Part shown: positions 1 to 7,733 of the stretch, in pieces
Layout of the letters: every line of letters begins with the position of its first letter
How positions within the stretch are numbered: the first letter of the stretch is position 1
Assembly: GCA_028280885.1 (NCBI GenBank)
Contig: JANQKY010000101.1
Span: forward strand, 1 to 35,950
Source: Tepidamorphus sp.
GTDB taxonomy: Bacteria; Pseudomonadota; Alphaproteobacteria; Rhizobiales; Tepidamorphaceae
DNA length: 35,950 nucleotides
Direction: 5' to 3'
Translations under genes and position numbers: made by a program
The notes under the pieces: generated by a model
What the model was told of the DNA's origin: nothing
Seen by the model: only the letters and a program-made list of their open reading frames with translations
Databases searched by the model: none

Positions 1-30
1 GAGGTTCCAGGCTCGCTGCTACCCCTCCGC

Positions 31-116
31 GTCATTGCCAGGCTTGTCCCGGCAATCCATGAACACCTCCGCTGGCGATGGTGTTCATGGGTCCCCGGAA
101 CAAGTCCGGGGATGAC
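31..116. repeat. Head-to-head inverted copies of a 37-bp dispersed repeat
   Basis: Positions 31-67 and 80-116 are inverted copies of one unit, each running from GTCAT to CATGAACACC. The inner arms (57-67 and 80-90) pair perfectly over 11 bp around a 12-nt loop. Units of this kind (GTCAT, CCGG-rich core, CATGAACACC) are common intergenic repeats in Hyphomicrobiales genomes; that statement is from general knowledge. No coding capacity is credible here. The element lies downstream of lpxC, so transcripts reading out of the dcw cluster would enter it and could fold. Confidence 0.75.
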
Positions 117-375
117 CTCCGAGGGGGTGGTCAGGCCGAAAACCAAAGCACATCCCCGCTGAACCGGACACCAGTGGAACACGTCCGGGCATGACAGCCG
201 AGGGGGTGGAAAAGCTGAAAACCAAAGCCCCCGCTGAACCGGACAGCAGTGGGACAAGCCCGGCAATGACAGCAAGAGTGATTGGCACGCGATGCCAAGA
301 TACCGCTTCCATGCCGTCGGAATTCAACCGGACAGCAGTGGAACACGTCCGGGGATGACCTCCGAGGAGGCGGCG
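112..375. repeat. Four degenerate 75-89-bp direct repeat units downstream of lpxC
   Basis: The block ATGAC(C/A)(T/G)CCGAGG recurs at 112 and 191, more diverged at 266 and again at 355, giving periods of 79, 75 and 89 bp. Between the blocks, variants of GCTGAACCGGACA(C/G)CAGTGG(A/G)ACA recur. The third unit is the most diverged. The last unit ends a few bases from the lpxC stop codon. A related copy in inverted orientation lies at 24129-24173, so this is a dispersed family rather than a local duplication only. Open frames across the block merely translate the repeat. Confidence 0.7.
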
Positions 376-380
376 CAGGG

Positions 381-1343
381 TCAGGTGACGTTCGGCCCGA
401 GCGCTGCGGCCGGCAGCATGGCGCCGACATCGGCCTGGGTCGCTTCGCGGCGGGCGGGAATGCTCGACCACTCCCAGGCGCTGCGGTCGGCCAGAAGCGC
501 CTTGACGACGGCGCTGTTGAGCTTGTGGCCGCCCCGGTAGCTGCGGAAATGGCCGAGGATCGGCGCGCCGGCCAGCATCAGGTCGCCAATGGCGTCGAGC
601 ACCTTGTGGCGGACGAACTCGTCGGCAAAGCGCAGGCCTTCCGGGTTGATCACCTGGTCGTCGCCGATCGCGACGGTGTTTTCCAGCGAGGCGCCGAGCG
701 CCAGCCCCTTGGCCCAGAACTTCTCGACATCGGCCATGAAGCCGAAGGTCCGGGCCCGGGCGATATCCTGCCCGAAATCGCCTTCCTCGGCGTCGTAGAC
801 ATAGGCCTGGCGGCCGATGATCGTATCGGCGAAGTCGATCTCCACCTCGAAAACGCGATTGTCGCTGGGCAGCAGCTCGCCGACCGAATCACCGATCTCG
901 ACGCGGACCGGCTTGACGACCCTGATGTAGCGGCGGCGGGCGGACTGGCGGCGGACGCCGACCTGGCGGATCGCCTCGACGAAGGCTTCCGAACTGCCAT
1001 CCATCACCGGGACCTCGTCACCGGACAACTCGACGACGGCATTGTCGATGCCTAAGCCGCCAAAGGCCGCCATCAGGTGCTCGATCGTGGCGATGGTGCC
1101 CGCATCCTTGCTGCCGAGAACGGTGCACTGGGTGGTCGCGACGACATTGCCGTGGATCGCGGCGACCTCGATGTCCACCGCCGCGTCATCGACACTCTTG
1201 AGGAAATCGACACTCTTGAGGAAAACGATACCGGTATCCGGATCGGCCGGGAGGAGCGTCACCGCGCAGGCCGCGCCGCTGTGAACACCTACACCGGACA
1301 GGGACACACGGTCCCGCAAAGTCGTCTGCGAATGCGCCTTCAT
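381..1343 (-). CDS. lpxC: UDP-3-O-acyl-N-acetylglucosamine deacetylase LpxC
   Basis: This is the zinc-dependent cytoplasmic enzyme that removes the acetyl group from UDP-3-O-acyl-GlcNAc, the committed step of lipid A synthesis. The 320-residue length is normal. Expected residues are in place: E88-H89 (TIEHLMAAFGG), H246 and D250 (HKVLD) as metal ligands, and H273 (GGHKLNSA) as the catalytic histidine. The ATG at 1343 begins a typical LpxC N-terminus (TLRDRVSLSGVGVHSG). It is the last gene of the dcw cluster, 326 bp after ftsZ, with a candidate promoter in the gap. One oddity is a perfect 18-bp tandem duplication that repeats the hexapeptide FLKSVD at residues 41-46 and 47-52. It is in frame and lies between conserved elements, so the enzyme is probably active. 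Confidence 0.97.
   Translation of the reverse strand: MKAHSQTTLRDRVSLSGVGVHSGAACAVTLLPADPDTGIVFLKSVDFLKSVDDAAVDIEVAAIHGNVVATTQCTVLGSKDAGTIATIEHLMAAFGGLGIDNAVVELSGDEVPVMDGSSEAFVEAIRQVGVRRQSARRRYIRVVKPVRVEIGDSVGELLPSDNRVFEVEIDFADTIIGRQAYVYDAEEGDFGQDIARARTFGFMADVEKFWAKGLALGASLENTVAIGDDQVINPEGLRFADEFVRHKVLDAIGDLMLAGAPILGHFRSYRGGHKLNSAVVKALLADRSAWEWSSIPARREATQADVGAMLPAAALGPNVT
1188..1223. repeat. Perfect 18-bp tandem duplication inside lpxC
   Basis: The 18-bp unit at 1188-1205 is repeated without mismatch at 1206-1223. On the coding strand each unit encodes FLKSVD. Identity at every base, including third codon positions, indicates either a recent duplication or an assembly or polymerase-slippage artefact. 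Confidence 0.95.
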
Positions 1344-1526
1344 GAAGTCCCGCGCTGTTTTCCGATCCGGCCGCCCCCGCGGCCTTGGTGGATCGGAGTC
1401 CCGTCCAGATCAAAGAGGCTTGAAACCGGTTAGGGCGATATCGGGCGTTTTGTTCAAGCCCGTTTTCCGCCGCAAGGCTGGCTTCGAAAGATAGCCTTTT
1501 GATTGAACCCCCTGAGTTGGCCGAAT

Positions 1527-1555
1527 GTAATACCGGCTGGGTGCGCGGACGCCAA
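1527..1555 (-). promoter_or_regulatory. Candidate sigma-70-type promoter for lpxC
   Basis: On the minus strand TTGGCG (1555-1550) is followed by exactly 17 bp and then TATTAC (1532-1527). It lies downstream of the ftsZ hairpin and about 185 bp upstream of the lpxC start, so it would give lpxC transcription independent of the dcw read-through. Both hexamers are imperfect. The rest of the 1344-1669 gap holds no gene that I can support. Confidence 0.45.
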
Positions 1556-1612
1556 ATCACGCTTTTTTACGGTCTGTTACGCATAACCGTCCGTTTTGTA
1601 ACAAATCTCTCC

Positions 1613-1651
1613 GGTCCGTGAGGCCGCCCTGTTTCGCCGGCCTCACGGACC
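1613..1651 (-). terminator. 14-bp perfect hairpin just after ftsZ
   Basis: GGTCCGTGAGGCCG (1613-1626) and CGGCCTCACGGACC (1638-1651) form a perfect 14-bp stem with an 11-nt loop, starting 18 nt beyond the ftsZ stop codon. On the minus strand the downstream tract contains ATTTGTT but no long T-run, so it may terminate only partly, or stabilise the 3' end of the ftsZ message. Confidence 0.6.
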
Positions 1652-1669
1652 GTATTTCAAACCCTTCGC

Positions 1670-3463
1670 CTAATTCGCCTGACGCCGCAGAAATGCAGGG
1701 ATTTCGTACTGGTCGTCATCCATCGCGGCCGGCCTGCGGGGCGCATTGGCGACCTGCGGCGCGTGCTGCGGCACGGGTTGGGGCGCAACCGGCGCGGCGG
1801 CCGGCTGGGGCGCCGGATGGCGCGATTGCGGCACGTCCTGTTGCATCGCGGCAACAGGGCGCTTGGCATAGTCCGAAGCCGGCTCTTCGACCGGCGCTGA
1901 TTCGGCGACCGGCTGCGGGGCGGGAACCGATTCGGATTGCTCGTCCCGGCGGCCACGGCCGACGGCGGCCAGACGCTGGAACAGGCCCGGCCTGCGCCGG
2001 TCTTCCTGGCCCTCTTCCGTCTCGCCGGTCTTCGCCTGCATTTCCTTCTGCGCGATCAGCGGAAAGTCCTCGATCCGCGGCATGCGCGGCTGGGCGCTTT
2101 CGGGCCGGCTTGCCGCCGGCGGAACGAAGGCGGCCTCATAGCCGTCCGCCTGCTCGGGCGCCACGGCCTGCGGCCCCTCGGCGATCTGCGGGATCGCCGG
2201 CGGTTCCATCCGGCTGATCTGGACACCGGCGTCCTGCGCCGCCGGGGCAGCCTGCGGATGCGTGGGGGCCGCCTGGTGAGCAGCCCGGTGAGCCGCCGGG
2301 GCGGGTGCCGGAGCCTGTTCGGCGATCGGCGCGGCGACGGCCTCCTCGACGGCTTCGATCATCGCGGCCGGTGCCGGCGCGGCCTGCTCGGCGGCAGCCG
2401 CCGCTGCCGGGGCCTGCCCGGCCTTGGCGGTGCGGGCGCGCAGGCGCGCGGTCAGGTCGGCGATCGATTCCTCGGCGGCCCGCTCGGCAACCGTTGCGGC
2501 CTGGTCGATGCCGGTCGCAACGACGGAGACGCGGATGACGCCGTCGAGGCTGTCGTCGAAGGTCGCGCCCAGGATGATGTTGGCGTCGGTATCGACCTCC
2601 TCGCGGATCCGGGTTGCCGCCTCGTCGACCTCGAACAGGGTCAGGTCGTTGCCGCCGGTGATCGAGATCAAGAGGCCGCGCGCGCCGCGCATCGAGGTTT
2701 CGTCGAGCAGCGGATTGGCGATCGCGGCTTCAGCGGCCTGGATCGCCCGGCTGTCACCGGTTGCCTCGCCGGTGCCCATCATCGCCTTGCCCATCGCCCG
2801 CATGACGGCGCGCACGTCGGCGAAGTCGAGATTGATCAGGCCTTCCTTGACCATCAGGTCGGTAATGCAGGCAACGCCCGAATAGAGCACCTGGTCGGCC
2901 ATCGAGAAGGCCTCGGCGAAGGTGGTCTTCTCGTTGGCGATGCGGAACAGGTTCTGGTTGGGAATGACGATCAGGGTATCGACGCTCTGCTGCAGGCTCT
3001 CGATACCGCCATCGGCGACCCGCATCCGGCGCTTGCCCTCGAAATCGAACGGCTTGGTGACGACGCCAACGGTGAGGATGCCCATGTCGCGGGCCGCCTG
3101 CGCGATGACGGGTGCCGCGCCGGTGCCGGTGCCGCCGCCCATGCCGGCGGTGATGAACACCATGTGCGAGCCGTTCAGGTGATCGTTGATCTCGTCGATC
3201 GCCTCCTCGGCCGCCGCCCGGCCGACCTCCGGCTGCGAGCCGGCGCCCAGGCCCTCGGTGATCGCCACGCCCATCTGCACGATGCGCTCGGATGCCGACA
3301 TGGTCAGCGCCTGGGCATCGGTGTTGGCGACCACGAAATCGACCCCGCACAGGCCCGACTCGATCATGTTGTTGACGGCGTTGCCGCCGGCACCGCCGAC
3401 GCCGAACACGGTGATCTTTGGTTTTAGTTCCGTCAGATCCGGCATCTTGAGGTTGATGGTCAT
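1670..3463 (-). CDS. ftsZ: Cell division GTPase FtsZ, long-linker form
   Basis: FtsZ is the tubulin-like GTPase that forms the Z-ring at midcell. The start chosen is the ATG at 3463 (MTINLKMPDL); the frame stays open further upstream, but only through sequence antisense to the ftsA end. GAAGGA lies about 12 nt before this ATG. The 597-residue product has the GTP-binding loop GGGTGTG at 109-115, the synergy-loop segment NLDFADVRAVM at 211-221, a folded core to about residue 320, and an Ala/Pro/Gln-rich linker of about 260 residues. It ends with the conserved peptide DDDQYEIPAFLRRQAN that binds FtsA and other partners. E. coli FtsZ is about 383 residues; long linkers are usual in rhizobia. It lies 85 bp after ftsA, with a hairpin in the gap. 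Confidence 0.98.
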   Translation of the reverse strand: MTINLKMPDLTELKPKITVFGVGGAGGNAVNNMIESGLCGVDFVVANTDAQALTMSASERIVQMGVAITEGLGAGSQPEVGRAAAEEAIDEINDHLNGSHMVFITAGMGGGTGTGAAPVIAQAARDMGILTVGVVTKPFDFEGKRRMRVADGGIESLQQSVDTLIVIPNQNLFRIANEKTTFAEAFSMADQVLYSGVACITDLMVKEGLINLDFADVRAVMRAMGKAMMGTGEATGDSRAIQAAEAAIANPLLDETSMRGARGLLISITGGNDLTLFEVDEAATRIREEVDTDANIILGATFDDSLDGVIRVSVVATGIDQAATVAERAAEESIADLTARLRARTAKAGQAPAAAAAAEQAAPAPAAMIEAVEEAVAAPIAEQAPAPAPAAHRAAHQAAPTHPQAAPAAQDAGVQISRMEPPAIPQIAEGPQAVAPEQADGYEAAFVPPAASRPESAQPRMPRIEDFPLIAQKEMQAKTGETEEGQEDRRRPGLFQRLAAVGRGRRDEQSESVPAPQPVAESAPVEEPASDYAKRPVAAMQQDVPQSRHPAPQPAAAPVAPQPVPQHAPQVANAPRRPAAMDDDQYEIPAFLRRQAN

Positions 3464-3520
3464 GGCGTTGTCGCGTCCTTCACTCGCATCTCTAAAAGCC
3501 CGACCCCTGGGCTCCTGTCC

Positions 3521-3545
3521 AAAATCAAGCCTCCGCCGCGGAGGC
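3521..3545 (-). terminator. Terminator-like hairpin between ftsA and ftsZ
   Basis: On the minus strand GCCTCCG, a 3-nt loop and CGGAGGC form a 7-bp stem (3545-3529), followed at once by TTGATTTT (3528-3521). It begins 3 nt after the ftsA stop codon. The layout resembles a weak intrinsic terminator or attenuator inside the operon, which could uncouple ftsZ message levels from ftsA. I see no convincing separate ftsZ promoter in the remaining 57 bp. Confidence 0.5.
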
Positions 3546-3548
3546 CAC

Positions 3549-4868
3549 TCAAAAACTGTCGCGGATCCAGTTGCCGACCCGTGCCAGATAGCCTTCTTCT
3601 CCCGCCACCGCGATGCGCCGGCCCGAGCGTTCGTGCCGCTCGATCCCGGCCAGTTGCGGATAGACCAACAGCCCGACCGTCGTCGCAAAGGCCGGGCCGC
3701 GGCCGGAATCGGGAAGTCCCGAGGCGCCGATCGGCCGCCCGATCCGCACCTTGTAGCCAATGATCCGTTCGGCCAGGTCGGCGACGCCGGGAAGCTGGCT
3801 CGTCCCCCCGGTCAAGACCGCCCGGCGCCCGCCGAGGCTGGAAAACGGTGTCGCCCGCAGCCGGTCGCGGACCAGTTCGAGGATTTCCTCGATGCGCGGC
3901 CGGATGATCTCGGTGACGACCGAGCGCGGCACCTGGTTGGCGCCGGGAATGTCGCCCTCGCCCACCAGCGGCACCGAAATCATGTCGCGATGGTCCGAGC
4001 CCGCCCCCATGGCGCTGCCATAGAGCGTCTTGATTCGTTCGGCCGCCTCGATCGAGGTCGACAGGCCGCGCGCCAGGTCCATCGTCACGTGATGGCCGCC
4101 GAGCGCGACCGCGTCGGTGCACACGAAGCGGCCATAGGCGAAGACCCCGAAGGTGGTCGTCCCGCCGCCCAGGTCGATGCAGGCCGAGCCGAGCTCCAGT
4201 TCGTCGCTGGAAAGGGCCGCAAGGCCGGAGGCATAGGGGCTTGCCACCACCGCGTCGACATGCAGGTGGCTGCGCTCGACGCACAGCACGAGATTGCGAA
4301 CCGGGGCGGCCTGGGCGGTGACCAGATGCATGTCGATGCCGAGCTGCCGGCCGACCATGCCGCGCGGATCGCGGATGCCGCCGGTCTCGTCCAGCGTGAA
4401 GGCGATCGGCAGCGAATGCAGGACGACCTGGTCCGGCTGCACCGTGTGCGAGCGCCCGGCCTCCAGCACCCGCTGGATGTCGTCGCCGCTCACCGCCTCG
4501 CCGGAGACGGCGACGCGGGCGGCGAAATGGTCGCTGGCGAGCCGTCCCGAGGAGACGTTGACGACGACGCTCTCGACCGTCACGCCGGCCATCCGCTCGG
4601 CCGCGTCGACGGCGAGCCGGACGGCCCGCTCGGCCGCCTCCATGTCGACGATCGCGCCGCGTTTCACGCCCGTCGCGCGCTGATGGCCGACCCCGATCAC
4701 CTCGATCGAATGGGTCCGGTCGCCGATATCGACGCCGCGCTGTGGTCTGAGTTTGGCGATCAGGCAGCAGATCTTGCTCGAACCGATATCGAGGACGGCG
4801 ACGATCTGCGACCGGCCCGCCCCCAGCGGCCGGGCTCGTGGCAACCAGTGGGTGCCCTTGGCGCTCAC
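3549..4868 (-). CDS. ftsA: Cell division protein FtsA, actin-like membrane tether for FtsZ
   Basis: FtsA anchors FtsZ filaments to the inner membrane and recruits later divisome proteins. The 439-residue product begins with a short Arg-containing leader and then the actin-family phosphate loop DIGSSK near residue 27. Next comes the FtsA-specific 1C subdomain and later nucleotide-binding segments such as IDLGGGTTTFG. The C-terminus GNWIRDSF is the expected amphipathic membrane-targeting helix. Its start overlaps the end of ftsQ by 4 bp, implying coupled translation. FtsA and FtsZ are adjacent here, as in most Gram-negative bacteria. Confidence 0.97.
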   Translation of the reverse strand: MSAKGTHWLPRARPLGAGRSQIVAVLDIGSSKICCLIAKLRPQRGVDIGDRTHSIEVIGVGHQRATGVKRGAIVDMEAAERAVRLAVDAAERMAGVTVESVVVNVSSGRLASDHFAARVAVSGEAVSGDDIQRVLEAGRSHTVQPDQVVLHSLPIAFTLDETGGIRDPRGMVGRQLGIDMHLVTAQAAPVRNLVLCVERSHLHVDAVVASPYASGLAALSSDELELGSACIDLGGGTTTFGVFAYGRFVCTDAVALGGHHVTMDLARGLSTSIEAAERIKTLYGSAMGAGSDHRDMISVPLVGEGDIPGANQVPRSVVTEIIRPRIEEILELVRDRLRATPFSSLGGRRAVLTGGTSQLPGVADLAERIIGYKVRIGRPIGASGLPDSGRGPAFATTVGLLVYPQLAGIERHERSGRRIAVAGEEGYLARVGNWIRDSF

Positions 4869-5884
4869 GTGTCCTGCCCCTTTCGGGACTTCGCCGCGCC
4901 CCGCGCCTTGATGGCCGCGTTGCGCTGGACGGCCGCCTCGTCGGACAGCCGCACCACCACCCGGTCGGCAAGACGCAGGTCGATCAGCACGATGTCGCGC
5001 GCCATCAGGCCATGGTCTTCGGCAAGGTCTTCAAGAACGGCCAGCGCCGCGCCCGGTTCGGTTTCCGGCAGCCGGATCTCGACGCCGTTGTCGAGTTTCA
5101 GGTTCCAGCGCCGGTCGGCGACGCGGACCGCCGCGCGGAGCCGGGTCGAAACGGCCTGATAGGGCTCGATCATCGCCATCAGGTCGTCGATGCGCGTGTT
5201 GGCGCCCGAGCCGACGACCAGCGGCAGGGTGGCGAAGCGCTCATCGCCCAGTTCGCCGATCACCTCGCCGTCGCGATCGATGATCGAGACGATGCCGCCG
5301 AGCTGCCACAGCGCGTAGGGCTGGCGCTCGACGATATCGATGCGCAGCGTGCCGGGCAGCAGCTTCTGCACGGTGGCGCTCTTCACCCAGGCGATCTCGC
5401 CCAGGCGCTGGCGCGCCCAATGGGCATCGAAGGTCAGAAGCGAGGTCGAGTCGCCGATTTCAAGCGCCCGCAGGATGTCCGCCTCGCGCACTTCCGCATG
5501 GCCGGTGATGACGACGGACTGCACCGCCAGGCCCGCGCGGGCCGTCACCTGGTCGAAAGCGCCGCCGATTCCCGCCCGGGCGCTCGCCACGTGGCCGCCC
5601 AGAAACGCGCCGTAGAGCCCCGCGCCGGCCATCAGCGCGGCGGCAAGATAGAGCCCCAGCCGCGGCGGCAGCGAGAAATCGTCGAGCGGCGCCAGAAGCC
5701 GCCCCAGCCCGCCGCGCGGCGGGCGGCGCCTTGGAACGTCACGTAAGGGGACGTCATTGGCGGAGCCTTCGCGCGGCGCCTCCGCCTTGCGGGGCAGGTT
5801 CGTATAGACGAGCCGGCGCGGTCCGGCGCCGCCGGTTTGCGCTGTATCCTCGATCTGTCGCAGGCCGCCGCCTAACGATCGCAC
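4865..5884 (-). CDS. ftsQ: Cell division protein FtsQ
   Basis: FtsQ is a bitopic inner-membrane protein that links early and late divisome proteins, and pairs with FtsB and FtsL. The 339-residue product has a long basic, Arg/Pro-rich cytoplasmic tail (residues 1-70), one membrane segment (about 76-97), a POTRA domain beginning near VQSVVITGHAEVREADIL (about 121-190), and the beta domain after it. The start is a GTG at 5884, which overlaps the end of ddl by 13 bp; no ATG gives a complete tail, so the exact start is less certain than the gene. It overlaps ftsA by 4 bp. Confidence 0.93.
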   Translation of the reverse strand: MRSLGGGLRQIEDTAQTGGAGPRRLVYTNLPRKAEAPREGSANDVPLRDVPRRRPPRGGLGRLLAPLDDFSLPPRLGLYLAAALMAGAGLYGAFLGGHVASARAGIGGAFDQVTARAGLAVQSVVITGHAEVREADILRALEIGDSTSLLTFDAHWARQRLGEIAWVKSATVQKLLPGTLRIDIVERQPYALWQLGGIVSIIDRDGEVIGELGDERFATLPLVVGSGANTRIDDLMAMIEPYQAVSTRLRAAVRVADRRWNLKLDNGVEIRLPETEPGAALAVLEDLAEDHGLMARDIVLIDLRLADRVVVRLSDEAAVQRNAAIKARGAAKSRKGQDT

Positions 5885-6792
5885 GATGCGTCCTCCACCA
5901 TCCAGCGAACCAGGTCGCCGAAAGAATGCCCTGCATGGGCCGCCATCTCTGGCACCAGGGATGTCTCGGTCATGCCGGGTTGCGTATTGACCTCGAGGCA
6001 GACGAGGCCGGACGTTCCCTCGGCACGGTCATCGAAGCGGAAGTCCGCCCGACTCACACCACGGCAGCCGAGCACCTGATGCGCCTGTAGCGCTAGCTTC
6101 TGCACCGTTTGGTAAATATTTGGTTTAAGGTCGGCGGGAAGGATGTGTTTCGACCCGCCCGGCAGGTACTTCGAATCGTAGTCGTAGAAGGTGTGCGTGG
6201 GCACGATTTCGATAACGCCGAGCGCCACATCGCCCATCACCGCACAGGTCAGTTCGCGGCCGTGCACGAAGCGTTCGGCAAGCACCGTGTCGCCGAAGGC
6301 CCAATCCTCGGAAAACAGCTCCTGCGGCGGATGTTCCTGGTCCTCGCGCACGATCAGCACGCCGACGCTGGAGCCCTGCGCCTCGGGCTTGACGACATAG
6401 GGCGGCGGATAGACGTGATCCCTGGCCGCCGCCAGCCGGTTGACCAGCTTGCCCTCGGCTATGGGTATGCCGCTTGCCGCAAACATCGCCCGCGACACCG
6501 ACTTGCTCATCGCCATGGCCGAGGCAGCGACGCCGGAATGGGTATAGGGGAGCCCCATGATCTCGAGCAGGCCCTGCACGGTGCCATCCTCGCCGTTCGG
6601 CCCGTGCAGGGCATTGAAGACGACATCGGGTTCGAGATCGGCCAGCACCTTCGGCAGGGTGCGGTCGACATCGACGCGGCTGACCTTGTAGCCCTCGCCC
6701 TCCAGCGCCTCGGCGCAGGCCATGCCGGTATCGAGGCTCACCTGCCGCTCCGCCGACCAGCCGCCCATCAGAACCGCGACGTGCTTTCTCAT
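5872..6792 (-). CDS. ddl: D-alanine--D-alanine ligase
   Basis: This is an ATP-grasp enzyme that joins two D-alanines for addition by MurF. The 306-residue length from the ATG at 6792 matches DdlB-type enzymes. Visible motifs are KHVAVLMGGWSAERQVSL at the N-terminus, the ATP-grasp lid region VVKPEAQGSSVGV, and the metal and substrate-binding segment LEVNTQPGMTETSLVPEMA. The frame stays open further upstream, but that part is antisense-free shadow of murB. The ATG overlaps the murB stop by 4 bp (ATGA), which decides the start. Its position between murB and ftsQ is standard for rhizobial dcw clusters. Confidence 0.97.
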   Translation of the reverse strand: MRKHVAVLMGGWSAERQVSLDTGMACAEALEGEGYKVSRVDVDRTLPKVLADLEPDVVFNALHGPNGEDGTVQGLLEIMGLPYTHSGVAASAMAMSKSVSRAMFAASGIPIAEGKLVNRLAAARDHVYPPPYVVKPEAQGSSVGVLIVREDQEHPPQELFSEDWAFGDTVLAERFVHGRELTCAVMGDVALGVIEIVPTHTFYDYDSKYLPGGSKHILPADLKPNIYQTVQKLALQAHQVLGCRGVSRADFRFDDRAEGTSGLVCLEVNTQPGMTETSLVPEMAAHAGHSFGDLVRWMVEDASCDR

Positions 6793-7733
6793 TGTGGGTT
6801 CCCCTCCTCGCCGACTGCCGGCACCCCGATGCGCCTGATTTCCCACTCCAGCGTGACCCCGCTGGTCTCCTCGACGCGGGCGCGGACGGTTTCGCCGAGC
6901 CGCTCGATGTCGGCCGCCGTCGCCTCGCCGGTATTGATCAGGAAGTTGCAATGCTTCTCGGACACCTGCGCCCCGCCGATCCGCAGGCCGCGGCAGCCGG
7001 CCGCGTCGATGAGCTGCCAGGACTTGCCGCCCGGCGGGTTCTTGAAGGTCGATCCGCCGGTGCGGCTCTTGACCGGCTGCGAGGCCTCGCGGCGCTCGGT
7101 GATCGCATCCATTTCCGCCAGGATCGCGTCGCGGTCGCCGGGCTGCCCCTGGAACAGTGCCTCGGTGAAGATCCAGTCGTCCGGCGCGCCGGAATGGCGA
7201 TAGGTCATGTTGAGATCGGCCGCCTTCGCGACATGGACGGTCCCTGCGCGATCAACCGCCCGCGCCTCGATCAGCACGTCGACCGTCTCGCCGCCATAGG
7301 CCCCGCCATTCATCCTGAGCGCGCCGCCGATCGAGCCGGGAATGCCGCGGAAGAAGGACAGGCCGGCGATCCCCGCCTCCGCCGCCGCCCGCGCGACCTT
7401 GACGTCCGGCACGATGGTGCCCGCGCGGACCCGGTGCTCCGGCTCGATCTTGATCTCCATGAAGCCGCGGCCGAGCCGGATGACGATGCCCGGCACGCCG
7501 CCGTCGCGGACGATCATGTTGGAGGCAAGGCCGATCACGGTGACCGGCAGGTCGGCGTCGATGCCGGCGAGGAAATAGGCGAGATCTGCCTCATCCGCCG
7601 GCGAGAACAGCACCTGCGCGGGACCGCCGACACGAAACCAGGTGAGCGGCGCAAGCGGCGCGTTCGCCGTCAGCCGGCCGCGCAGGTCGGGCAGCGCGGC
7701 CTTCAGGTCGGGAACGATATCGGCAAAGCTCAT
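6789..7733 (-). CDS. murB: UDP-N-acetylenolpyruvoylglucosamine reductase MurB
   Basis: MurB is the FAD enzyme that reduces UDP-GlcNAc-enolpyruvate to UDP-MurNAc using NADPH. The 314-residue product shows FAD-binding segments GLASNMIVRDGG (about 68-79) and FFRGIPGSIGGALRMNGGAYG (starting near 127; split by Gly-rich turns), the arginine in the YRHS motif (R179), and the catalytic serine in GGSTFKNP (S228). It overlaps murC and ddl by 4 bp each. Location within the dcw cluster, rather than elsewhere as in E. coli, fits alphaproteobacteria. Confidence 0.97.
   Translation of the reverse strand: MSFADIVPDLKAALPDLRGRLTANAPLAPLTWFRVGGPAQVLFSPADEADLAYFLAGIDADLPVTVIGLASNMIVRDGGVPGIVIRLGRGFMEIKIEPEHRVRAGTIVPDVKVARAAAEAGIAGLSFFRGIPGSIGGALRMNGGAYGGETVDVLIEARAVDRAGTVHVAKAADLNMTYRHSGAPDDWIFTEALFQGQPGDRDAILAEMDAITERREASQPVKSRTGGSTFKNPPGGKSWQLIDAAGCRGLRIGGAQVSEKHCNFLINTGEATAADIERLGETVRARVEETSGVTLEWEIRRIGVPAVGEEGNPQ

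Noticed and set aside
14..380. Possible CRISPR-like array in the lpxC-downstream repeats
   Set aside because: Units vary in length (75, 79, 89 bp), are degenerate, and the sequence between conserved blocks is itself similar rather than unique. No cas gene is present.
85..471. Open frame with repeating RTCST and VSGSAG-like peptides
   Set aside because: It simply translates the dispersed repeat at 112-375; the peptide repeats come from the DNA repeats, and no ribosome site is present.
282..1055. Long open frames on the plus strand opposite lpxC, and similar antisense frames across the dcw cluster (for example 1937-3427, 3186-5159, 16953-19322)
   Set aside because: They are antisense shadows caused by high GC and codon bias of the true minus-strand genes. 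They lack recognisable motifs and ribosome sites, and the opposite strand encodes well-known proteins.
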